A DNA stretch of 58,482 nucleotides, from positions 1 to 58,482 of the forward strand of contig CALKYE010000077.1 in the NCBI GenBank assembly GCA_938003765.1, given 5' to 3'. The notes beneath the pieces were generated by a model. The model searched no databases. It was given only the letters and a program-made list of their open reading frames with translations, and had not been told where the DNA came from. This DNA is from an uncultured Planctomycetia bacterium (GTDB lineage: Bacteria > Planctomycetota > UBA1135 > GCA-002686595). Shown in pieces: positions 52,439 to 58,482 of this stretch. Position numbers and translations under genes: made by a program. Every line of letters starts with the position of its first letter. The first letter of the stretch is position 1.

Positions 52439-54328
52439 TCAGCCGCAGGAGTCGAGATCCTCGATCTCGCTCGGGCGCGCCGCGTGCGCTCGGGGACGAG
52501 CCGCGCCGCGCTTGATCGCGCGCAGGAACGGCTCGACCAGGTCCTCGCGCTCCGCCTCGTGCAGCGCCTCGAGCACCAGGTTCTTGTTGTCCGGATCCTT
52601 CCAACGCACGAGCGCCTTCTGCAGCCGGCGCTCGCGTCCGCCGCGAGGCACGTACAACTCCTTGAGCGTGATCGGGTCCTTGCCGGTCGTGTACTGGACG
52701 CAGGCGCGCGTCATCGGCAGCGGGATGAACTCCTGCACCTGCTCGGGGCTGTAGTTGCGCTCGAGCAGCTTCTCGAACAGCAGCACCGCGTCCTTCATGG
52801 TCGTGCCCGGGTGGCCGACGATGAAGTAGTTGACCAGGTGCTGGTCCTTGCCCATCGAGGCGCACTCTTCCTTGTAGTCCTTCTCGTACTGTTCGTAGAC
52901 GTCGAACGAGGGCTTGTTCATCGCCTCGAGCACCGCCGGCGAAGCGTGCTCGGGTGCGAGCTTGATGCGCCCGCTGGTGTAGTGCGCGACGATGTCGTGG
53001 TGCAGCGGGAGCAGTTCGCCCTTCGTGCGCGTCTTCTGGCTGCGGAGCATGTCGTAGCGGATGCCCGACGACACGAAGGTGTGCTTCACGCCGCGCGTGC
53101 GCTTGACCAGCGCGAGCAGCCGGCGATAGCCCTCGCTCGCCGCGTCGATGCGCAACGCCGGGCAGGGCTCGGGCGAGAGGCAGTCGCGATCGAGGCAGCC
53201 CTCGCCGGCCTCGAGCAGCTTGCAGCCCATCCCCCACATGTTCGCCGTCGGCCCGCCGACGTCGGTGATCGTGCCGCGGAAGTCGTGGTGCTCGGCCAGC
53301 CCCGCGGCCTCGCGCAGCACCGACTCCACGGAGCGCGACTGGATCGAGCGCCCCTGGTGGAAGGTGATCGAACAGAACGTGCAGTCGGCCATGCAGCCGC
53401 GGTGCGTGTTGATCGACCAGCGCACGGGCTCCAGCGCCGGCACGCCACCAGCCGCGGTGTGGTCGGGATGCCACTCGCGCGTGTACGGCAAGTCGTAGTA
53501 CTCGTCGACCTCCTGCTGCGACGCGGGCGCGAGCGGAGGATGCTGGAGCACGAAGCGCGAGCCGTGCTGCTGCGCGATCACCTTGCCGCCCGGGTGGTTC
53601 TCCTCGCGCAGGATGTTGAACAGCTCGATCTGGGTATCGACGTCGCTGAGCATCGCTTCGAAACTCGGCGCGACGCGCGCGCTGTCGGGCACGTCGGACT
53701 TCGCGACGAGCTCGCAGGTGTTCGGCATGCCGCGCAGCGACTCGCCGCGCTCGACGCGCTGCGAGATCTCGACCGCGGTGCGCTCGCCCATGCCCCACAC
53801 GAGCAGGTCGGCCTTCGCGTCGACGAGCATCGAGCGGCGCAGCTTCTCCTCCCAGTAGTCGAAGTACGCGAGGCGCCGCGGACCGGCTTCGAGTCCGCCG
53901 ATCACCACCGGCACGCCGGGGAAGTGATGGCGCACGGCGGCGGTGTAGGCGATCGTCGCGCGATTGGGGCGCCCAGGGAGTCCGCCGGGGCGGTACACGT
54001 CCTTGTGGCGGCGCTTCTTCGAAGCGGTGTAGTTGGTGACCATCGAATCGATGGTCCCGGCGCTCACGCCGACCCACAGCCTCGGACTGGGCAAACGCGA
54101 CCAGCCCGAACCGTCCGATTCGAGTTCGGGGCAGTCGAGGATGCCGACCCGGTAGCCGCGCTTCTCGAGCAGGCGCGCGATGGCGGGCACGCCGAACGAA
54201 GGATGGTCGACGTAAGCGTCGCCTGTAACGAGCAAGACATCGAGCTCGTCCCATCCGCGCAAGCGCATCTGCTCGCGTGTGCGCGGAAGGAAGGAGGAGA
54301 GCGCGGCGGAGGAACGCTTGTGTTGCAT
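52439..54328 (-). CDS. ygiQ: YgiQ-family radical SAM protein
   Basis: This is a 629-residue protein. An N-terminal B12-binding-like region (about 25-200) contains Asp-Ala-Tyr-Val-Asp-His-Pro-Ser-Phe-Gly. The radical SAM cluster motif is Cys-Met-Ala-Asp-Cys-Thr-Phe-Cys (C-x3-C-x2-C) at about residue 310, followed by Val-Gly-Gly-Pro-Thr-Ala-Asn. The C-terminal part has Ala-Pro-Glu-His and Tyr-Phe-Ile-Val-Gly-His-Pro-Gly. YgiQ substrates are unknown. The start is ATG 54328 with GAGGAG 8 nt upstream. The C-terminal tail is shorter than in E. coli. Confidence 0.92.
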   Translation of the reverse strand: MQHKRSSAALSSFLPRTREQMRLRGWDELDVLLVTGDAYVDHPSFGVPAIARLLEKRGYRVGILDCPELESDGSGWSRLPSPRLWVGVSAGTIDSMVTNYTASKKRRHKDVYRPGGLPGRPNRATIAYTAAVRHHFPGVPVVIGGLEAGPRRLAYFDYWEEKLRRSMLVDAKADLLVWGMGERTAVEISQRVERGESLRGMPNTCELVAKSDVPDSARVAPSFEAMLSDVDTQIELFNILREENHPGGKVIAQQHGSRFVLQHPPLAPASQQEVDEYYDLPYTREWHPDHTAAGGVPALEPVRWSINTHRGCMADCTFCSITFHQGRSIQSRSVESVLREAAGLAEHHDFRGTITDVGGPTANMWGMGCKLLEAGEGCLDRDCLSPEPCPALRIDAASEGYRRLLALVKRTRGVKHTFVSSGIRYDMLRSQKTRTKGELLPLHHDIVAHYTSGRIKLAPEHASPAVLEAMNKPSFDVYEQYEKDYKEECASMGKDQHLVNYFIVGHPGTTMKDAVLLFEKLLERNYSPEQVQEFIPLPMTRACVQYTTGKDPITLKELYVPRGGRERRLQKALVRWKDPDNKNLVLEALHEAEREDLVEPFLRAIKRGAARPRAHAARPSEIEDLDSCG

Positions 54329-54611
54329 GGGGAGCTCCTCGGGGCCGCGGCGAGCCGCCGGACGGTCCGTTGAAGACAGCGGAAGGTTTTGGCAACCGCT
54401 TACTGTAGCGGTGGAACTTGGGCGCCCGCGCGTACGTCGAGAAGAACTCGAACCCGCACGGCGGCGCCGCTTTCCAGTCCCCGCGGGTATCTTCCTCTAG
54501 TCCGGGCCTCTCCTCGCGGCTCGATCGGCGGCGTCCACACGCGCTGGACCGTCGATTCGTTCGAGAGCGGACACCACACCCGAGCAACGCACCCCACAGG
54601 AACACTACTCC

Positions 54612-56438
54612 ATGCGCAGTCTCCCCATCACCGCCGCGCTCGTGCTGGCCGCCAGCGCAGCGCCGGCCTGGTCGCAGGCCCTCCAGGCCACGCTGTACGC
54701 GACCGGGTTCTCTCAGCCCGTGCTCGCCGTCTCGCCTCCGGGCGACCTCCAGCGTCTGTTCGTCGTCGAGCAATCGGGCCGCATCCGCATCATCAAGAAC
54801 GGTGTGACCCTCGCGACGCCGTTCATCAACCTCGGCCCCGCCTCGGGCGGCGGCCTGGGCCTCACGGCCTCGAGCGGCGAGCGCGGACTGCTGGGACTGG
54901 CGTTCCACCCCAACTACGCGAGCAACGGCCAGTTCTTCGTCAACTACACCGCCGCGAGCGGCGGCGCGACGAACATCCGGCGCTACACGGTCAGCGCCAA
55001 TCCCGACGTCGCCGACACCGCGAGCGGCTTCCCGATCCTGACCGTCTCGCAGCCCTTCTCGAACCACAACGGCGGCTGCATCCAGTTCGGGCCTGACGGC
55101 AAGCTCTACATCGGCATGGGCGACGGCGGCAGCGGCAACGACCCGAGCAACAACGCTCAGACGCCGACCACGCTGCTCGGCAAGATGCTGCGCTTGGACA
55201 TCGACATCCCCGCGCCGTACATCCCCTCCGACAACCCCTACTTCGGTTCGACTTCGACGCTGCAGGAGATCTGGCACTTCGGCGTGCGCAATCCCTGGCG
55301 CTTCTCGTTCGACCGCCAGACCGGCGACATGTACATCGCCGATGTCGGTCAGAACGCCTGGGAAGAGATCAGCTTCCAACCCGCGGGCGTCGGCAACCTC
55401 AACTACGGCTGGCGTTGCATGGAAGGCAACGCGTGCACCGGCCTGTCGGGCTGCACCTGCAACTCGGCCGCGCTCACCAACCCGATCCACGTCTACGGAC
55501 ACGGCGCAGGCTGCTCGGTCACCGGCGGCTTCGTGTACCGCGGCTCGCAGATCTGCGGTCTGGACGGCACGTACTTCTTCGCCGACTACTGCACCACCAC
55601 GATCTGGTCCTTCAAGTACGTCGGCGGCGTCGTGACGCAGTTCACGAACCGCACGACCGAACTCGAGCCCGTCGGCACGCCGACGATCAGCTCGATCGCG
55701 GGCTTCGGCGAGGACGCGGCGGGCGAGCTGTACATCCTCGACCACAACGACGGTGAGATCTACAAGATCGAAGTCGCCGGCGGACAGGTCGACTGCAACA
55801 ACAACGGCATCGCCGACGCCTGCGATCTGGCGAACGGCACGGCGCTCGACTGCAACAACAACCAGATCCCGGACTCGTGCGACATCGCCTCGGGCGCCGC
55901 GGTCGACTGCAACAGCAACGGCATCCCCGACACCTGCGACCTGGCCTCGGGCTTCTCGCAGGACGTCAACGGCAACGGCCAGCCCGACGAGTGCGAGTGC
56001 CCCGGTGGAACGCCGCCGTCGACCTACTGCACGGCCAAGCTGAACTCGCAGTTCTGCGTGCCGTCGATCGCCATCACCGCGGCGCCGAGCGCGAGCAACG
56101 CGGGAACCTGCCTCGTGACCGCGAGCAACATCCTCAACAACCGCAACGGTCTGATGTTCTACGGCTACGGCACGAACGCCGCGCCCTTCCAGGGCGGCTT
56201 CCTGTGCGTCCAGACTCCGACCCGCCGCACCCAGATCCAGAACTCGGGTGGCGCGTCGAGCGGCACGAGCTGCACGGGAACGTTCAGCTTCGACTTCAAC
56301 GCGTTCATCGCCTCGGGAAGTGACCCGCTGCTGCAGGTCGTCGGTCAGCCCTTCGCCTGCCAGTACTGGAGCCGCGACGCGGGTGATCCGTTCGGCTCGA
56401 GCTTCACCGACGCGGTGCAAGGCCAGATCTGCCAGTAA
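54612..56438 (+). CDS. Secreted PQQ-dependent sugar-dehydrogenase-like protein with Asn/Asp repeats and C-terminal module
   Basis: This is a 608-residue exported protein with a signal peptide (1-21, ending Ala-Trp-Ser-Gln). Residues about 25-390 are a six-bladed GSDH/SMP propeller: Gly-Leu-Leu-Gly-Leu-Ala-Phe-His-Pro, Asn-His-Asn-Gly-Gly, Gly-Met-Gly-Asp-Gly-Gly and Gly-Val-Arg-Asn-Pro-Trp. Residues about 394-462 are four tandem units of about 22 residues of the type Asp-Cys-Asn-Asn-Asn-Gly-Ile-Ala-Asp-Ala-Cys-Asp. They carry a calcium-loop-like pattern with paired cysteines. The last about 140 residues are homologous to the C-terminal module of the protein at 4129-5832. The substrate is unknown. 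Confidence 0.87.
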   Translation: MRSLPITAALVLAASAAPAWSQALQATLYATGFSQPVLAVSPPGDLQRLFVVEQSGRIRIIKNGVTLATPFINLGPASGGGLGLTASSGERGLLGLAFHPNYASNGQFFVNYTAASGGATNIRRYTVSANPDVADTASGFPILTVSQPFSNHNGGCIQFGPDGKLYIGMGDGGSGNDPSNNAQTPTTLLGKMLRLDIDIPAPYIPSDNPYFGSTSTLQEIWHFGVRNPWRFSFDRQTGDMYIADVGQNAWEEISFQPAGVGNLNYGWRCMEGNACTGLSGCTCNSAALTNPIHVYGHGAGCSVTGGFVYRGSQICGLDGTYFFADYCTTTIWSFKYVGGVVTQFTNRTTELEPVGTPTISSIAGFGEDAAGELYILDHNDGEIYKIEVAGGQVDCNNNGIADACDLANGTALDCNNNQIPDSCDIASGAAVDCNSNGIPDTCDLASGFSQDVNGNGQPDECECPGGTPPSTYCTAKLNSQFCVPSIAITAAPSASNAGTCLVTASNILNNRNGLMFYGYGTNAAPFQGGFLCVQTPTRRTQIQNSGGASSGTSCTGTFSFDFNAFIASGSDPLLQVVGQPFACQYWSRDAGDPFGSSFTDAVQGQICQ

Positions 56439-56467
56439 GCAGGTCCAGTCTTCACCAAGCCACGCGC

Positions 56468-56501
56468 GAGCGCGGCCCCTCTTCGCCGAGGGGCCGCGCT
56501 C
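56468..56501 (+). terminator. Perfect 14-bp terminator hairpin
   Basis: GAGCGCGGCCCCTC, a 6-nt loop and the exact complement lie 30 nt after the dehydrogenase-like gene. The tail gcttgcttg has few T, so termination efficiency is uncertain. Confidence 0.75.
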
Positions 56502-56885
56502 GCTTGCTTGTGGCCGTGTGCTTCGCAGCGCACCCGCAGTGAGCCGCGTGTCGGCGGACAACTTGATTCGGCCCGGCGCGCCGATCGCATCCGCAGTCGA
56601 TCGCTACGGCGACACGACTGCGCGCTCGAGACGTCGGCGCACCGCGCGTCAGATCGCGGCGACAGACTTGGAGGCGAGCGAGCGCTCCCGAGCTGAGGCG
56701 CTTCTCGAGGCCAATCGTTCGCCTTCGCGCGGCGCTCACGCCGAGCGCCCGCCGAACGCAGCTTGACTGGCTGCGCTACGTCAACGACGCCGCACAAGCC
56801 GTCTGGGAGCGCGGCTCCGCTGCGCCGACGACGAGTCGACGCGCTGCGAGGTCCATGGCCTGGGCGCTGCGACCCGCTCGCCGCT
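56502..56885. other. Non-coding interval
   Basis: I see no confident gene. A plus-strand frame starting at GTG 56548 (72 residues, Arg/Ala-rich, stop 56766) is possible but has no ribosome site or similarity that I recognise. Confidence 0.4.
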
Positions 56886-57488
56886 TCAGCCGTGGACGTC
56901 GAGCTCGCACAGCCAGCACTGCGCGGCGCCGTGCACGCGCTCGACGAGTGCTTCGCGCAGCGCGGCCCGCGCGCGGTGCAGACGCGAACGCACGGTGCCG
57001 ACCGGCAAGTCGAGCCGCTCTGCGATCTGACCGTAGTCCAAGCCCGCCACATCGCGCGCCGTGAGCACGCTGCGGAACACTTCGGGCAACTCCGCGAGGC
57101 AATGCGAGATGTGCTCGGCCAGCTCGCGCGCCTGCGCGGCGCCGCACGGGTCAGCGTGCTCGTGGTCGAACTGCGGTCCGCCGCCGCGCTCCTCGTGGGC
57201 GCGCCTGCGCCGCAGCGAACGCGACTGGTGGAGACTGCGGTTGACCACGACGCGGACCAGCCAACCGATGAGGTCGTGCGGAGAGCGCTCCTCGTGCCAC
57301 AGCAGGATCAACGACTCCTGCACCGCGTCCCAGGCCAGGTCTTCGCAGCCGAGGATGCGGCGCGCGACCGTCAACATGCGCGGGACGTGGGACTGAGCGA
57401 GCTCGACTTGGGCCGCGCGCTCAACGCGCGAGAGGCTCGACGAACGGATCCGGTCGAGCGGCGGAGGGGCGCACAGCGTGGCTCCCAT
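56886..57488 (-). CDS. ECF-type RNA polymerase sigma factor
   Basis: This is a 200-residue sigma-70 family protein. Region 2 includes Asp-Leu-Ala-Trp-Asp-Ala-Val-Gln-Glu-Ser-Leu. Region 4 includes Leu-Pro-Glu-Val-Phe-Arg-Ser-Val-Leu, then Asp-Tyr-Gly-Gln-Ile-Ala-Glu and Val-Gly-Thr-Val-Arg-Ser-Arg-Leu. The C-terminus ends with Cys-Trp-Leu-Cys-Glu-Leu. No anti-sigma gene is beside it; a His-rich membrane protein lies 211 nt upstream on the same strand. It may respond to a regulator encoded elsewhere. Confidence 0.88.
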   Translation of the reverse strand: MGATLCAPPPLDRIRSSSLSRVERAAQVELAQSHVPRMLTVARRILGCEDLAWDAVQESLILLWHEERSPHDLIGWLVRVVVNRSLHQSRSLRRRRAHEERGGGPQFDHEHADPCGAAQARELAEHISHCLAELPEVFRSVLTARDVAGLDYGQIAERLDLPVGTVRSRLHRARAALREALVERVHGAAQCWLCELDVHG

Positions 57489-57699
57489 GGAAACGCCTCG
57501 AAGAGTCTTGGAGTGCGAGGAGGGCTCGGGCGCGACGGCGTGCGTCGCGAGCGAACCAGGCGGAACCGGCGCGTTCGGTCCGCGCAGCTCGCGTCCGTCT
57601 CAGCGGACGGGAAGCGGCGCGCCAACGCGCGAGTCGAGCCTGCGGCGCGAGTTTCGGCGCGAGAGCGCGACGACGCGACGCAGGCGGTGGGACTCGGGT

Positions 57700-58176
57700 T
57701 CAGCCGCGCGGGGGCGAATGCCCGGGCGCGAGACGCAAGACCGCGATGGCGGGCGCGCGAGGCGCCGAGGCGACGACGGGCCCGAAGCACTCCTCGAGCC
57801 ACTGCGCGAACGAGAGCGGCGAGAGTTCGAACGCCGGCGCCGCCTGAGTCGCGGGGTCGAGTTCGCAGTGCTCGTGACCGTCCTCTTCGGAGGGCTCGTC
57901 GCCTTGTGCTGCGCCAACCGCCGGCGCGGGCAGCGCTTCCTCCTGCGCCAACTCCACCGGAGCGCCGGCCTCGACGTCGCAGTGCGCGAGATCCGCGACG
58001 TGCTCGATGTCGCCGTGCGCAACCTCACCGTGCGCAACCTCACCGTGCTCGCACACGCTGTGCGACACCAGGCTGTAGTGCGCGGTCGAGAGCAACAGGC
58101 CCAGCGTGTACAGCGCGATCCACAGCGCCTGGAGCAGGCGCGCGGAAGGCTGGTTCGCTCGGTCAGCTCGTCGCAT
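57700..58176 (-). CDS. Single-pass membrane protein with His-rich repeats
   Basis: This is a 158-residue protein from ATG 58176. Residues about 14-34 form a membrane segment (Ala-Leu-Trp-Ile-Ala-Leu-Tyr-Thr-Leu-Gly-Leu-Leu-Leu). Just after it come tandem His-Gly-Glu-Val-Ala units, then Cys, His and Glu residues (about 41-65), suggesting metal binding. An acidic linker and a hydrophobic C-terminal patch follow. The DNA of the repeat is a 15-bp duplication. No family is recognised. A metal-sensing or chaperone role is only suggested by composition. Confidence 0.6.
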   Translation of the reverse strand: MRRADRANQPSARLLQALWIALYTLGLLLSTAHYSLVSHSVCEHGEVAHGEVAHGDIEHVADLAHCDVEAGAPVELAQEEALPAPAVGAAQGDEPSEEDGHEHCELDPATQAAPAFELSPLSFAQWLEECFGPVVASAPRAPAIAVLRLAPGHSPPRG

Positions 58177-58267
58177 GGCGCGCAAGAGTCGACCGGCCCC
58201 GCGCCGCGCCGTCAAGCCGCGGTCGCGTCAAAGCGCGGCGCGGGCCTTCGCGAGGGGGTCGATCCGC

Positions 58268-58482
58268 TCACTTCGTCCAGTGCGTGATCCACTCGAGCAC
58301 GGTCTCGTGCCACTGGATCGAGTTCTGGGGCTTCAGGACCCAGTGGTTCTCGTCGGGGAAGTACAGGAACTTCGACGGGATCCCCTGGCGCTGCAGCGCG
58401 GTGAAGGTGCTCATCCCCTGCGTGTCCACCACGCGGTAGTCGAGCGCGCCGTGGATCACGAGCATCGGCGTCTTCCACTTGT
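58268..58482 (-). CDS. C-terminal end of an S9 (prolyl oligopeptidase) family peptidase (partial)
   Basis: The gene runs off the right edge; 71 C-terminal residues are visible. They include Met-Leu-Val-Ile-His-Gly-Ala-Leu-Asp-Tyr-Arg-Val with the catalytic Asp, and Pro-Asp-Glu-Asn-His-Trp-Val with the catalytic His, in the usual spacing. The Ser nucleophile would lie beyond the window. The final helix (His-Glu-Thr-Val-Leu-Glu-Trp) is typical. Confidence 0.88.
   Translation of the reverse strand, partial: KWKTPMLVIHGALDYRVVDTQGMSTFTALQRQGIPSKFLYFPDENHWVLKPQNSIQWHETVLEWITHWTK

Noticed and set aside
52347..56561. A 1404-residue minus-strand open frame
   Set aside because: It runs in the wrong frame through the ygiQ-like gene and antisense through the dehydrogenase-like gene, and no part shows protein motifs.
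56548..56766. Possible 72-residue plus-strand gene
   Set aside because: It has no ribosome site, no recognised similarity and Arg/Ala-rich composition. Too weak to list as a gene.

Overview
The window is GC-rich, gene-dense chromosomal DNA. It most likely comes from a member of the Planctomycetota. The evidence is the combination of an ECF sigma factor next to a Ser/Thr kinase, kinases fused to formylglycine-enzyme-like domains, several large secreted or lipid-anchored propeller, FG-GAP and pre-peptidase proteins, two recurring cysteine-paired C-terminal modules, and a fused membrane/spermidine-synthase-like protein. No rRNA, phage, transposase, integrase or CRISPR array was seen. The lineage call is inference; no marker gene here settles it.

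Layout. 1-9.2 kb: a tiny basic protein, a membrane sulfatase-like enzyme, an ApaH-type phosphatase, a secreted beta-propeller, then a three-gene minus-strand operon (SGNH hydrolase, DprE2-like reductase, DprE1-like FAD oxidase). 9.2-18.3 kb: a large TPR/FG-GAP/ASPIC lipoprotein, a thioesterase, an EamA transporter, a Nudix hydrolase and an ECF sigma factor followed by a kinase. 18.6-20.9 kb: thiC under a TPP riboswitch and a very acidic small protein. 21.1-23.7 kb: tRNA-Met(CAU), a cysteine dioxygenase overlapping a cysteine-desulfurase homologue that lacks the catalytic cysteine, and a divergent small-RNA gene with its own promoter and terminator. 24-29.4 kb: a secreted esterase, a metallophosphoesterase/NHL/Ppx-GppA operon and an anti-sigma-like protein. 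29.6-37.8 kb: an FG-GAP protein, gltX divergent from adenosine deaminase, an esterase and a second kinase fusion. 38.1-40 kb: a nucleotidyltransferase/winged-helix gene pair with a palindromic promoter-operator, then queF. 40-52.3 kb: the fused spermidine-synthase-like TPR protein, a membrane protein, an AftB-like GT-C glycosyltransferase, a PPC-repeat lipoprotein, a DUF4863-like protein, an EF-P paralogue with an unusual tip loop, and another GT-C enzyme. 52.4-58.5 kb: a YgiQ-type radical SAM protein, a secreted PQQ-dehydrogenase-like protein, an ECF sigma factor, a His-rich membrane protein and the 3' end of an S9 peptidase.

How the parts may work together. The DprE2/DprE1 pair is the module that makes a polyprenyl-phosphoarabinose donor in mycobacteria. 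The AftB-like enzyme belongs to the family that uses such a donor, so together they hint at arabinofuranosylated envelope material. Cysteine dioxygenase with a cysteine-free NifS homologue would fit cysteine -> cysteine sulfinate -> alanine + sulfite. The nucleotidyltransferase/winged-helix pair is organised like an autoregulated toxin-antitoxin unit.

Transcription signals. Many starts have a TANNNT-like -10 hexamer only 6-11 nt upstream of the start codon and no Shine-Dalgarno, which suggests widespread leaderless mRNAs. efp, gltX, thiC and the ygiQ-like gene instead carry clear Shine-Dalgarno sequences.
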